This document shows positions 9,421 through 18,106 of a stretch of 64,000 bases of DNA, piece after piece (positions within the stretch are counted from its first letter, which is position 1; every line of letters starts with the position of its first letter). Position numbers and translations under genes: made by a program. Below the pieces are notes generated by a model that worked only from the letters and a program-made list of their open reading frames with translations, ran no database searches and was not told the origin of the DNA. The DNA lies in assembly GCA_046328125.1 (NCBI GenBank), contig JAXLXF010000038.1, forward strand, positions 1 through 64,000. Reading direction: 5' to 3'. The stretch is from JADZEM01 sp046328125 (GTDB lineage: Bacteria > Chloroflexota > UBA6077 > JACCZL01).

Positions 9421-9471
9421 GGGAAGCAGGCTCGCGTCGCCAGGGGTGACGGGAGAGAGAAGGCTCGGCGA

Positions 9472-11163
9472 TTAGTCGGCGTGGACGGCGGCTGACGCAG
9501 ATGGTAGGGTCAAACCTGGCTGGCTGGACTGGGGTGCGGCGCCGGCCTGGGCGGTGGGGACCGGCGTCGGGGCGGCATGGGCCTTGTGCTCGCGCTTGAG
9601 GAACAGCGCCGGCAGCACCCCGGCGATCGCAATCGTCGTGGCGATGAAGAAGCAGTCGTCGAAGCTCTGGACCTGGGCCGTCTGGGTGACCTGCTTCATC
9701 AGGACGTTGATGCCGTTCGCGTAGGCCGCCACGTCTGACATGCCGCGCTCCAGCATGGTGGTCTGGGTGGCGGTCAGGATGCGCATGGCGGCCAGGTTCA
9801 TTGGCGTCACGTCCTGCATCAGGCTCGCCTGGTGCATCTCCTCGCGGAAGGTCAGCACCGTGGCGAACATGCCGGTCCCAAACGCCGCGAACAGCTGGCG
9901 GAGCACGTTCTGCAACGCCGTGGCTCGGGGGATCAGGTGGCGGGGGATCGCGTCCATCGAGGTCGCGGTGACGGGCATCATCACCATGCCCATCGCCAGC
10001 CCACGCAGGAAGAGGGTCGCGCGGATCGTGTTGTCCGAGGTGGTCAGGTCGAGGCCGCTCAGGCGCCAGGTCGCGGTTGCTAACAGGAGCAGGCCCGGGA
10101 CCACCACCAGCTTCGGCCCGAACCGGTCCAGGAGGCGCCCGGAGATCTGCATCATGATCGCGGCGGCCAGCGCTTGCGGCAGCAGCAGCAGGCCGGCCTC
10201 CATCGCACCCAGCCCGCGCACGTTCTGGAGGAAGATCGGCAGCAGGAACATCGAGGAGAACATCGCGGTGGTGGCGACGAAGTTGACCATCATCGCGACG
10301 GCGTAGGTGCGGTGGCGGAGGATCGTCAGGTCGAGGAGCGGCTGCTCCTGCGACAGCTCCACGATGATCCAGCAGGGGAAGGTGGTAGCCGAGATCAACA
10401 GCAGGATCTGGACGTACGGCGCGTCCCAGCCGTCGTGCGGGGCCTGCTCCAGCGCCAGCATCGCCGTCGAGAACGAGGTCGCGGACAGGATGAAGCCGGC
10501 CCAGTCGAAGCGGGCGCCCTCACGGCGGGGCGACTCGCGAAGGATGAACGTCGCGGCGATGGCCGCGAGCACCCCGACCGGCACGTTGAGGGTGAAGATC
10601 GGGCGCCAGTCCACGTACTCCACCAGATAGCCGCCGAGGGTCGGGCCGACCATCGGAGCGATCAGCAGCGGCAGCCCGAAGATGCCCATCATCGTGCCGC
10701 GCTGACTCGGGGGCGCCACCTGGAACAGGATGCTCATCCCGAGCGGCATCAGCATCCCGCCGCCGAGCCCCTGGATCACCCGGAAGACGATCAGCCCCTC
10801 GATGCTGGGGGCGAGGCCGCACAGCGCCGAGCCGATGGTGAACAGGATGATGGTCATCAGGTAGGTGCGCTTCGAGCCGAACCGGTCCGAGAGGTAGCCC
10901 GAGGCCGGCACCACGATGGCCAGCGCCAGCATGTACCCGGCGAGCACGAGCTGGCCGGTGGCGACGTTGCTCTGGAACACCTGGATGATCCGTGGCAGCG
11001 CCACGTTGACGATGGTGGTGTCCAGGATCACCATGAAGGCGGAGAGCGCGATGACGACGAGCGCCTGCCAGTGGTACGGGATCGAGCCGAGCCGGGCGCC
11101 GATCCCCGCGAACGGGCCGGAGAACGGTCGTCCGCCGCCGAGTGGCTGCGCGAGCGTCGCCAC
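9472..11163 (-). CDS. DHA2-family MFS drug efflux transporter (EmrB/QacA type)
   Basis: A 563-residue, 14-helix-type proton-driven exporter. The first helix contains the DHA2 signature DTTIVNVALPRI. The loop 2-3 motif A is present as GYLSDRFGSKRTYL, and the antiporter motif C region as GPTLGGYLVEY. The start is GTG with an AGGTAAGG sequence upstream. The HlyD-like adaptor gene lies upstream on the same strand, separated by 159 bases filled with palindromic repeat, giving the gene order of EmrA-EmrB pumps. The substrate is unknown but is probably lipophilic compounds. The C-terminal tail is Ala/Pro-rich and hydrophilic. Confidence 0.92.
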   Translation of the reverse strand: MATLAQPLGGGRPFSGPFAGIGARLGSIPYHWQALVVIALSAFMVILDTTIVNVALPRIIQVFQSNVATGQLVLAGYMLALAIVVPASGYLSDRFGSKRTYLMTIILFTIGSALCGLAPSIEGLIVFRVIQGLGGGMLMPLGMSILFQVAPPSQRGTMMGIFGLPLLIAPMVGPTLGGYLVEYVDWRPIFTLNVPVGVLAAIAATFILRESPRREGARFDWAGFILSATSFSTAMLALEQAPHDGWDAPYVQILLLISATTFPCWIIVELSQEQPLLDLTILRHRTYAVAMMVNFVATTAMFSSMFLLPIFLQNVRGLGAMEAGLLLLPQALAAAIMMQISGRLLDRFGPKLVVVPGLLLLATATWRLSGLDLTTSDNTIRATLFLRGLAMGMVMMPVTATSMDAIPRHLIPRATALQNVLRQLFAAFGTGMFATVLTFREEMHQASLMQDVTPMNLAAMRILTATQTTMLERGMSDVAAYANGINVLMKQVTQTAQVQSFDDCFFIATTIAIAGVLPALFLKREHKAHAAPTPVPTAQAGAAPQSSQPGLTLPSASAAVHAD

Positions 11164-11200
11164 GCTACCTTACCTCGGAGGGCGCGCCATGCCCCCCCGA

Positions 11201-11265
11201 GGGCGCAATGAATTGCGCCCGTACAAGGCGGCATCCCTGGTACGGGCGCGATTCATCGCGCCCCC
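11201..11265. repeat. 65-bp palindromic repeat, family A copy 1
   Basis: The pattern is GGGCGCAATGAATTGCGCCC, then GTAC, a short variable centre, GTACGGGC and GCGATTCATCGCGCCC: two hairpins back to back. It lies between the HlyD-like and MFS genes. Copies at 14600-14665 and 21622-21683 share the arms while the centre varies. Confidence 0.85.
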
Positions 11266-11306
11266 AGGGGAGATCGCGCCCCCAGGGGAGATCGCGCCCC
11301 CCGAGG
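11255..11306. repeat. 18-bp tandem direct repeat
   Basis: ATCGCGCCCCCAGGGGAG occurs twice in direct succession (11255-11272 and 11273-11290), followed by a degenerate third unit. It overlaps the right arm of the family A palindrome, so it looks like local tandem expansion of that arm. Confidence 0.8.
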
Positions 11307-11322
11307 GTGAGGTACGCCTCGG

Positions 11323-12414
11323 TCACGGCTGCCACGGAAGCGGAAACTCGCTGCCCGGCTGGCGGACCTGGATGCGGACTTCCACCGAGGTGCCGAGCGG
11401 CAGGACCGCTCCGCGCGCGTCGTCCACCACGATCTTGACCGGCACGTACTGGGTGACCTTGGTGAAGTTGCCGGAGGCGTTGTTGCTGGGCAGCAGCGAG
11501 AACGTCGCGGCGCTGGCCGGCGTGACGGCGTCCACGTGGCCGGTGAAGTCGCGGTTCAGCGCGTCGGCGTGGATCTGGACCGGCTGCCCGACTTGCAATC
11601 GCCAGGCGCTCGCCTCCTCGATGTTGGCGCGGATCCAGACCTGGGTCGGATCCACCAGCGAGTAGATCGGCTGGCCGGCGGTGACCGTGCCGCCGACGTT
11701 GCCCGTCCGAGCCGCGACGATCCCGCTCATCGGGGCGTAGACCGAGACGAGGCTGTCGGCGTTGCCGGTGACGCTCATCTTTGGGCCGGCGCCCTGGGTC
11801 ATGCTGCCGACTTCCTGGGGCATCGCGATGACGGCGATCTCCTGACCCTTCTGGACCGCTCGCCCAACGTCCACGCGGGTGGCGACGATCCGCCCCGCGT
11901 TGAGCGAGCCGACCTGGACCAGATCGCCGGTGATCGCGGCGTTCTCGGTGGAGACGAAGTAGGTCGATTCGTACCAGTAGCGGTAGCCGAGGATGGCCGC
12001 CACGCCGAGCGCGATCAGCAGGACCGGGACGAGGAGGAGCAGGCGCTTGCGCTTGCCACCGCGAGCCTGGAGGCGTGGCGAGGTGGCCGGATCCGGCAGG
12101 TGGCGGCCAGCGTGGCCTGGGCCGTGCTGGCGGTGGGCCGCCGCGTCGGCGTGGGGCGCGGCGGCCGGGGCGGTAGCCGGGTCTGGCGCGGGCGACGGCG
12201 CCGGCGGCTGCCCCGGCGCGAGTGCCGGCGCGGTGGGCCGCTCTGACACGTGGTCCGCGACAGCCGTCCCCGGGGTGCCGTGCGTGCCGTTGGCGCCGTT
12301 GGCTCGCCCGTTGGCCTCGCCGGACGGAGCGCCAGCGGCACCGGGGGCTGGCGCGCTCCCGGGGTACGGATCGGCCACTCCGGTTGGGCGAGGGTTGGAC
12401 GTCGGCGTCGTCAT
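11323..12414 (-). CDS. HlyD/EmrA-like membrane fusion (adaptor) protein
   Basis: A 363-residue protein from an ATG at 12414 (the frame is open further upstream, but that part reads like shadow sequence). Residues 1-115 are a Pro/Ala/Gly-rich cytoplasmic segment. A basic GKRKR precedes one transmembrane helix (~123-146). The extracytoplasmic part has the split biotinyl-lipoyl fold (STENAAITGDLVQVGSLNAG, then VYAPMSGIVAARTGNVGG) and a beta-barrel domain ending in a Pro-rich tail. The long alpha-helical hairpin normally lying between the lipoyl halves is almost absent, replaced by ~25 Gly/Ser/Met-rich residues. That suits a cell without an outer membrane channel to reach. It probably works with the DHA2 transporter encoded next. 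Confidence 0.88.
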   Translation of the reverse strand: MTTPTSNPRPTGVADPYPGSAPAPGAAGAPSGEANGRANGANGTHGTPGTAVADHVSERPTAPALAPGQPPAPSPAPDPATAPAAAPHADAAAHRQHGPGHAGRHLPDPATSPRLQARGGKRKRLLLLVPVLLIALGVAAILGYRYWYESTYFVSTENAAITGDLVQVGSLNAGRIVATRVDVGRAVQKGQEIAVIAMPQEVGSMTQGAGPKMSVTGNADSLVSVYAPMSGIVAARTGNVGGTVTAGQPIYSLVDPTQVWIRANIEEASAWRLQVGQPVQIHADALNRDFTGHVDAVTPASAATFSLLPSNNASGNFTKVTQYVPVKIVVDDARGAVLPLGTSVEVRIQVRQPGSEFPLPWQP

Positions 12415-12861
12415 CCGGCCTGCTCCCTGGGGTGCTTGCCGGGCGTGAGGGCGTGATCGTCGGCGGCCACCCTGCCGCGAGAGACACCGGTCAGCGTACT
12501 CGGCAACCGATGGTAGCACGAGAGGCCATGTCCGGTCAGGCACCCCACGACGGCGAACAGGGGCTGCCACATCGGCTTCTGTCGTGCGCCAACCGGAAGT
12601 GTCACATCGCCGACATTTCTGTTGAATCGCCTTCGAGGACTGACCGTGAGATCCGCCCGAAATCAGCGTGCTTGCGCGGCGAGGATGCGAAAATTCTGTT
12701 AAGAAACCCTTGCAGTCTGGCCGGTCGATCTGGCCTACTCGTTTGGAGTCTCCGACACGAGGCTCACGCGACCGTGGTGGGGCTTTGTCATCGGTCGCGC
12801 TGTCCGGCCTGCCGGTGGGCTCTGGCGAGGCCGAGACCGACCACGCTCGGAGTCGATCTGG
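12415..12861. other. Divergent intergenic region, no gene seen
   Basis: 447 bases between the divergent HlyD-like and GT39-like genes. Frames here have no protein-like features. An A/T-richer patch around 12688-12712 is the only promoter-like spot, placed for the rightward gene. I see no palindrome typical of a TetR or MarR operator that I would defend. Confidence 0.4.
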
Positions 12862-14541
12862 ATGGCGCTTTCTCCCACGCGTCTCGCGCCGGCACGTCCC
12901 GCGCCGGCCTGGCTGCTCGCGCGTGACATGATCCGAGGTCTCGCCGTCAGCCGCACCATGGACGTGCTGCTCGTCGGGGCACTGATGGTGGTGGCGGGCG
13001 TGGTCCGCTGGCCGCACCTGCTGATGTCGCCCCAGTTCCCGTCGGTCGGCGACAGCATCATGATGGCGCTGGACATGGCGCAGGGGCGCGCCTTCTACCT
13101 GCACGACCAGGCGCCGTACCTGGGCGCCCCGTTCATCTGGCTGCTGGCCCTGGTCTACAAGCTGTTCGGGCCGAGCATCGAGACGACGATGGTGCTGATG
13201 TGGGTGATCGGCTCCCTGACTGTCGTGCCGACGTATCTCCTGGGTCGGGAGGTCGGCGGGCGTCCGGTTGCCGTCATCGCGGGGGCGTTCCTCGCCACGT
13301 CCGGCGCGCACACGGTGGTGTCAAGCCACGTGGCGCTCTCGCACTCGGTCACACCGCTCGCCGCCACGGCTGCCCTCTGGCTGGTGGCGCGGGCGGTGAC
13401 GAGTGGCCAGGGGTGGGTGCGCCCACTGGCCTGGGCTGGCTTGCTGGCTGGACTCGCGCTCCAGACGCACCCGACCTCGGCGCCACTGCTGGTGGGAGCC
13501 GGGCTCGGGGCGGTGCTGATGCGGCCCGGTTGGCTCCGGACGCGCGGGCTGCCGCTGGCCGTGGCGATGGTGCTGGTCGGCTACAGCACGCTGCTGGTCT
13601 ACCATGTCACCAGCCACTTCGAGATCGTGGGCGACATCGCCGGCAAGCAGGAGCGCTACCTGGACGCCGACGTGGACGCCGGCGAAGACAGCGACTATGG
13701 CGTCTATGTGAACAACCTGGCCCAGTTGAGCCTGGCGACGGTGCGGCTGGTCAGCGGCGCCCTGGCCGAGCGCCCGTTGGTGTCGAGCTACCTGGAAGAT
13801 CCGTGGATCGTGGCGACGGTCGGGCTGACGCTGGCGGGGATCGGCGTGGCGGGGTGGCGGCGGCAGTGGTGGCTGGTCGGGGCGGTGGCCCTGGCGGTCT
13901 TCTTGCCGCCCGCGTTCAGCGGCAAGTATCGGCCGGTGCTGGACGGGCGGTACCTGATGCCGCTGGTGCCGGTGCTGTTCGTGGCGATCGGGCTGGCGGC
14001 GGCGGCGGCGGCACGCTGGATCGTGGCGCTGAGCGGCGCGGTCGGCACCGCGGGCCAGCCCGCCGTCCAGCTGGCGCCGCGTCTGGCTGGCAGTGTGGCC
14101 GTGCTGGTGCTGTCTGGTGGCGTGACGCTGCTGGCGGCGCACCCGCTCTCGCTGCTGAACACCTTCTACGAAGACAGCATGGAGGACGGCTTCAGCAACG
14201 CGCTGTACCTGCGGACGCTCCAGCAGGTGGAGGCGGCCCGCCGCCCTGACGAGACCGTCCTGCTCGATCCAGCCCTGGCGAACGTCAAGAGCACGGGCGG
14301 CGGTAAAGCATCGTCCAGCTTCACGTTCCTGTTCGCGCTGGAGGGCGTCCCGAACGACACCCTCAACACGGCCCGCCTGGACAATCTGGTCGGTAGACTG
14401 GTGATCTTGAATCGCTCGACGGCGAATCGGATGTCCGACATGCTGCGGCTGGACCCGCTGGACGGGAAGCGCGTGAGTGGCCGCGACACGGCGAACTATC
14501 GCGCGTACCGTATCGGGGAGACGCTCGCCGTCGGGCGGTAG
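12862..14541 (+). CDS. Polytopic membrane protein, GT39/PMT-like glycosyltransferase
   Basis: A 559-residue protein with ~11 predicted membrane helices and a C-terminal extracytoplasmic domain (from ~residue 440). The layout is GT-C: a first long loop (residues ~55-85, with GDSIMMALDMAQG and the LGAPF segment before helix 2), a helix bundle, and a soluble tail. GT-C enzymes of family 39 transfer sugars from polyprenyl-phosphate donors to proteins or lipids outside the cytoplasmic membrane. The canonical Asp pair of the first loop is not evident, so the fold assignment is firmer than the activity. It stands alone, divergent from the efflux pair. A nested inverted repeat with a family A palindrome follows the stop codon. 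Confidence 0.7.
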   Translation: MALSPTRLAPARPAPAWLLARDMIRGLAVSRTMDVLLVGALMVVAGVVRWPHLLMSPQFPSVGDSIMMALDMAQGRAFYLHDQAPYLGAPFIWLLALVYKLFGPSIETTMVLMWVIGSLTVVPTYLLGREVGGRPVAVIAGAFLATSGAHTVVSSHVALSHSVTPLAATAALWLVARAVTSGQGWVRPLAWAGLLAGLALQTHPTSAPLLVGAGLGAVLMRPGWLRTRGLPLAVAMVLVGYSTLLVYHVTSHFEIVGDIAGKQERYLDADVDAGEDSDYGVYVNNLAQLSLATVRLVSGALAERPLVSSYLEDPWIVATVGLTLAGIGVAGWRRQWWLVGAVALAVFLPPAFSGKYRPVLDGRYLMPLVPVLFVAIGLAAAAAARWIVALSGAVGTAGQPAVQLAPRLAGSVAVLVLSGGVTLLAAHPLSLLNTFYEDSMEDGFSNALYLRTLQQVEAARRPDETVLLDPALANVKSTGGGKASSSFTFLFALEGVPNDTLNTARLDNLVGRLVILNRSTANRMSDMLRLDPLDGKRVSGRDTANYRAYRIGETLAVGR

Positions 14542-14546
14542 CCCGG

Positions 14547-14684
14547 GGGTGTGCGTCAGCGTCTTGTGCCCATCCAGATCCGGGGGCGCGACGACTTGAG
14601 GGGCGCAATAAATTGCGCCCGTACCAGGGACGCTGCCTTGTACGGGCGCGATTCATCGCGCCCCCAACGATCTGACGCACACCC
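14547..14684. repeat. Nested inverted repeat enclosing family A palindrome
   Basis: GGGTGTGCGTCAG (14547-14559) is repeated in inverse as CTGACGCACACCC (14672-14684). Between them lies the second family A palindrome (14600-14665). The arms are perfect, and the whole could fold into one long stem with the family A hairpins at its tip. Confidence 0.8.
14600..14665. repeat. 66-bp palindromic repeat, family A copy 2
   Basis: Same arms as 11201-11265: GGGGCGCAATAAATTGCGCCC and GGGCGCGATTCATCGCGCCCC around GTAC...GTAC. Here it is intergenic, 59 bases after the GT39-like stop. Confidence 0.85.
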
Positions 14685-14783
14685 TGTACGCCCGGACGTG
14701 CTTGTCTCACGAGCAGTCGCCAGCTATCCTGCCGGGTCGCCTCGGGGGAATGGTCCCCCGAGAGCAATCGTCGAGGTGGGACG

Positions 14784-14993
14784 ATGGCAGACGTTGACGT
14801 GACGATCCGGACGAACGGCCCGTACTTGATCAGCGGCCCGATCAGTTTGCAAGATGCCGATGGCAACGTCATCGACATCACCGGGCGCGAGCGCGTGGCG
14901 CTTTGCCGCTGCGGCAGCTCCGCAAAGAAGCCGTTCTGCGACGGCGGCCACAACCGGGTCGGCTTCGACGGGACGCTCGCGAAGCCGGAGTAG
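14784..14993 (+). CDS. CDGSH iron-sulfur domain protein (mitoNEET-like)
   Basis: A 69-residue protein consisting of one CDGSH zinc-finger-like domain. The 2Fe-2S ligands are all present: C41 and C43 in LCRCGSS, C52 and H56 in FCDGGH. This three-Cys-one-His set defines the family. Bacterial members are soluble, redox-active cluster carriers of largely unknown role. A GAGGTGGG Shine-Dalgarno sequence lies just before the ATG. It sits alone between repeats, converging on a dehydrogenase gene, so the context does not point to a partner. Confidence 0.92.
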   Translation: MADVDVTIRTNGPYLISGPISLQDADGNVIDITGRERVALCRCGSSAKKPFCDGGHNRVGFDGTLAKPE

Positions 14994-14998
14994 TCAAT

Positions 14999-15041
14999 CC
15001 CCTCCCCCCCACCCCTCTCCCCGTCGCGGGAGAGGGGGAGG
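14999..15041. repeat. CCCTCACCCC-type hairpin repeat, family B copy 1
   Basis: A C-rich arm (CCCCACCCCTCTCCCC) pairs with GGGAGAGGGGGAGG around GTCGC. It lies between the convergent CDGSH and dehydrogenase genes, where it may end transcription from both sides. Confidence 0.7.
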
Positions 15042-15056
15042 CACGGGGTGGCCCGG

Positions 15057-16031
15057 TCAGTGGGTGTAGACGTCGGCGGGCGTCAGCTGGTTGAGCAGCC
15101 GCTCGCCGGCCCGGTAGCGCCGGATGTTCTCCACGATCATCGCGAGCGAGCGCCCGGTCCGATCCGGCACCTGGGGCGTCGTGTGCGGGGTGAGCAGCAC
15201 GTTCGGCAGATCCCAGAGCGGGCTGTCAGGTGGCAGCGGCTCCTGGGCAAACGTGTCCAGACCGGCCCCGGCGATGGTGCCGGCGTGCATCGCTTCGGCC
15301 AGCGCGGCCTCGTCCACGACGTTGCCACGCGCCATGTTCACCAGCACCGCCGAGCGCTTCATCAGGCCCAGCTCGCGCGCGCCAATCAAATGGTACGTGG
15401 CGTCCGAGAGCGGCGTCGCGAGCACCACGAAGTCACTCTCGCGCAGCAGGTCGTCCAGCGACTCGCCGCGCTCGGCTGCGTACAGACGGTCCACGCCGGG
15501 CACGCTCTCGGCGCGGCGGCGGTACCCCAGCACCCGCATCCCGAGCGCCTGCGCCCGCGTAGCCAGCGCCTGGCCGGTGTTGCCCAGCCCGACGATCCCG
15601 ACGGTCTGCCCGATCAGCCCGCGCAGCTGGTCCTGGCCGGAGATGCCCCACTGGTGGGCGCGCTGGGCCTCCAGGAAGCTCGGGAAGCGGTAGGCGAACA
15701 GGAGCATGAAGAGGATCGCGTGCTCGGCCAGGGCCGGGGCTGACCGCCCGCTGGAGCTGGAGACCAGCAGCCCACGCTCGAAGACCCACGGCCGGGCCGA
15801 CTTGTTCAGGCCGGCGTGGTCGCAGTGGACCCACTTGAGGCGTGGCGCGTCCGCGAACCGGTCGTCCAGGTCGCTGGCGAGGATCGCGACGTCCGCGCGG
15901 GCCAGCGTCCGCACGATCTCGGCGTCGTCGCGGGTCCGCACGATCTTGGCGCCAGCCAGGTGCTCTTTGAGCCGCTCGACGTACGCGTCCTGCCAGCGCA
16001 CGGTCAGCAGCACGGTTTGGATGTCAGGCAT
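15057..16031 (-). CDS. D-2-hydroxyacid dehydrogenase (NAD-binding)
   Basis: A 324-residue member of the D-isomer-specific 2-hydroxyacid dehydrogenase family, which interconverts 2-oxo acids and D-2-hydroxy acids with NAD(P)H. The nucleotide-binding GLGNTG is at residues 148-153. The catalytic triad is complete: R235 in NMARGNVVD, E264 in FAQEPLP and H283 in TPHTT. The acidic residue that normally follows the Rossmann turn to favour NAD is replaced by Arg-rich GYRRR (170-173), which suggests NADP preference. The substrate is not determined. It is downstream of the orphan solute-binding protein gene order only through a repeat-filled gap. Confidence 0.92.
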   Translation of the reverse strand: MPDIQTVLLTVRWQDAYVERLKEHLAGAKIVRTRDDAEIVRTLARADVAILASDLDDRFADAPRLKWVHCDHAGLNKSARPWVFERGLLVSSSSGRSAPALAEHAILFMLLFAYRFPSFLEAQRAHQWGISGQDQLRGLIGQTVGIVGLGNTGQALATRAQALGMRVLGYRRRAESVPGVDRLYAAERGESLDDLLRESDFVVLATPLSDATYHLIGARELGLMKRSAVLVNMARGNVVDEAALAEAMHAGTIAGAGLDTFAQEPLPPDSPLWDLPNVLLTPHTTPQVPDRTGRSLAMIVENIRRYRAGERLLNQLTPADVYTH

Positions 16032-16045
16032 TCGTCCTCCAGAGT

Positions 16046-16113
16046 TGAGGGGCGAGGGACGAGGGGTGAGGGGTGAGCATTTACGCGCCCCTCGTCCCTC
16101 GCCCCTCGCCCCT
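16046..16113. repeat. GAGGGGC heptamer array and its inverted partner, family C copy 1
   Basis: GAGGGGCGAGGGACGAGGGG runs into GTGAGGGGTGAG, then after a short spacer its complement CCCCTCGTCCCTCGCCCCTC. The two arms would form a stem of ~25 bp. It occupies most of the gap between two genes on the minus strand. Confidence 0.8.
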
Positions 16114-16116
16114 GGT

Positions 16117-17988
16117 CTAGCGGTCCAGCCAGACCTCGGTGCCGGACGTGACGACGTTCAGGTACGGATCGCCGTAGCCCTTCACAGCCTTGCCGAACGC
16201 CCAGGCGCCGCTCCGCCGCCAGGTGAACCCGACGTATGCGTCGTCGAAGACCATCTTCTGAACCTGAGCGTAGGTGGCCACGCGCTTCTGCACGTCGTAG
16301 GTGGTGCGGCCCTCTTCCAGGAGCTTGTCGATGGCCGGATTGTCCAGGCCGACCCAGGCGCTGGTGCCCTTGGTGGCGAGGTATGCCGTCAGGGTCAGGT
16401 CTGAGTCCGGGCGCGGCACGCCGGTCTGGAACGCCGAGAATTCGTAGTCGCCGGCCAGCGTCTTCTGGACCCAGGCGACCCGCTCGCTAGCCTGGAGGGT
16501 CAGGCGGATGCCGACCTTCTCGAGCATCTGCTTGTAGAGCTGGGCGTTCTGGAGATCCTCGGGACGCGAGATGAAGTCGAGGGTCACGTCCAGGCCGCTG
16601 GCGAAGCCGGCCTCGGCCATCAGCTGCTTCGCCTTGTCGAGGTCGAGGTTGTACCGCGGCAGCGACTCGTCGTAGCCGAGCTGGCCCGGCGCCAGCAGGT
16701 AGCCGGCCGCCTGCCCCAGCCCGAGCCCGAGCGCCTGGGCCATGCCCTCACGGTCGAGCGCGTACATCGCCGCCTGGCGGACCTTCTTCATCTGGTCGCC
16801 CTGGAAACGGCGGCCGGGGCGGGCGTTGAAGCCGAGGCAGTAGACCGTCGCGCCCCACGGCGCCTCCTGGTAGACGAGGTCTGGACTGCTCTTAATCGCC
16901 GCCACGTCCTTGCCGAGGACGGTGGGCAGGACGTCCAGGTCGCCGCTGCGCAGCGCCAGCAGGGCCACATTCGGGTCGGGCTGGAAGCGCAGCTCGACGC
17001 CGTCAGGGTACGGCAGCGGCTTGCCGTCCGCGCCCTGCTTCCAGTAGCCGTCGAACCGCTCGTAGCGGACGGATGCGCCGGCCTTCCACTCGACCTGCTT
17101 GAACGGGCCGGTCCCGACGGCCTGCTTCGCCACGCCCTCGTCCCCGACCTTGTCGTAGTGGGCCTTGGACATGATCGAGACGTAGCGGCCGTCGCTGGTC
17201 AGGTTGACCAGGAAGGTCGGGCTGGGGGTCTTCAGCTTCACCTTGACGGTCAGCGGATCGACGGCGTCGATGGTGTCGATCATCTGGAGCTGGGCCTTGG
17301 CGCCGGACTTGGGATGGGTGAGGGCGCGCTCCAGGCTCCACTTGACGACGCTGGCATCCAGGTCCGAGCCGTCGTGGAACTTGACACCCTTCCGGAGCTT
17401 GAGGGTCACGCTGCCGGGATCGGAGGTGTCCCAGGACTCGGCGAGATGCGGCTTGAGCTCGAAGTTGCCGGTCTGGGGGTTGCGCTCCAGCCTGGTGAGG
17501 AAGTCGTACACCAGCGGCGAGTCCGGGTTGCCGGTCTGGCTGGTCTGGACGTCCATGGTAGACCAGTCGTTCTGGGAGTTGATCCTGAGGGTGCCGCCGC
17601 GCTTGACCGGGCCGGCTGGCTTCGCTGCGGCAGCGGGAGCTGGCGCGGCAGCCGGGGCGGCCTGGGGGGCGGGTGCGGCTGGCGCAGCCGCGACGGGCGA
17701 GGCGCCCGGCGATGCCACCGGCGAAGCGCCTGGGGACGCCCCGGGCGAGGCGGCCGGCGAGGCGGCCGGCTGGGTTGGGAGGACGACCTGCGGGGCGGCG
17801 GTCGGTTTGGGTGCGTCGGCGGGCTTGGCGGCGGTGTCGGCTTTCGGGGCGGCTGGCGGCTGGCCGCCGCACGCCGCGACGAGCGCCACGGCGGCGCCGC
17901 TGAGGCCGAGCAGGAAGCGGCGTCGATGTATCGTCAGGCTCGCGGGCGTCGGGCTGGCGGGTTCCAGGCGCCGGTGGAGATGGGTCAT
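16117..17988 (-). CDS. ABC transporter substrate-binding lipoprotein, family 5 (oligopeptide/nickel type)
   Basis: A 623-residue protein from the ATG at 17988, chosen because GGGGAG lies 8 bases upstream and the signal peptide follows directly. Residues 22-28 carry the twin-arginine motif RRRFLLG, and the lipobox VAAC gives lipid attachment at C40. An unusually long Pro/Ala/Gly-rich linker (~45-150) with a repeated PGASPGASPVASPGASP segment tethers the binding domain. The domain has the family 5 pattern: GGTLRINSQND, then WDTSDPGSVTLKLRKGVKFH, and KVRQAAMYALDREGMA. It binds a peptide-like or other solute outside the membrane. No permease or ATPase gene is adjacent, so it is an orphan binding protein. 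Confidence 0.93.
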   Translation of the reverse strand: MTHLHRRLEPASPTPASLTIHRRRFLLGLSGAAVALVAACGGQPPAAPKADTAAKPADAPKPTAAPQVVLPTQPAASPAASPGASPGASPVASPGASPVAAAPAAPAPQAAPAAAPAPAAAAKPAGPVKRGGTLRINSQNDWSTMDVQTSQTGNPDSPLVYDFLTRLERNPQTGNFELKPHLAESWDTSDPGSVTLKLRKGVKFHDGSDLDASVVKWSLERALTHPKSGAKAQLQMIDTIDAVDPLTVKVKLKTPSPTFLVNLTSDGRYVSIMSKAHYDKVGDEGVAKQAVGTGPFKQVEWKAGASVRYERFDGYWKQGADGKPLPYPDGVELRFQPDPNVALLALRSGDLDVLPTVLGKDVAAIKSSPDLVYQEAPWGATVYCLGFNARPGRRFQGDQMKKVRQAAMYALDREGMAQALGLGLGQAAGYLLAPGQLGYDESLPRYNLDLDKAKQLMAEAGFASGLDVTLDFISRPEDLQNAQLYKQMLEKVGIRLTLQASERVAWVQKTLAGDYEFSAFQTGVPRPDSDLTLTAYLATKGTSAWVGLDNPAIDKLLEEGRTTYDVQKRVATYAQVQKMVFDDAYVGFTWRRSGAWAFGKAVKGYGDPYLNVVTSGTEVWLDR

Positions 17989-18106
17989 CGCGGAGCTCCC
18001 CTGATCGTGGTCAAACGATTTCGCTGGCTGACCACCGGGGGAGGATAGGTGGTGCGGGGCTGCCTCTGCCACCGTCGCTGGCCGTTGGAGTGCCTTGCGA
18101 GCACGC

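Noticed and set aside
10174..11211. 345-codon plus-strand frame antisense to the MFS gene
   Set aside because: Composition is Arg/Gln/His/Glu-rich with no domain features; the antisense frame is a confirmed 14-helix transporter.
11201..11265. Family A palindromes as riboswitches or attenuators
   Set aside because: They occur in intergenic positions and inside a coding gene alike, with variable centre, which fits mobile repeats rather than regulated leaders.
12415..13311. N-terminal extension of the HlyD-like protein up to 13311
   Set aside because: The extra ~299 residues are Arg/Asp/Gln-rich shadow antisense to the GT39-like gene; the ATG at 12414 starts the plausible protein.
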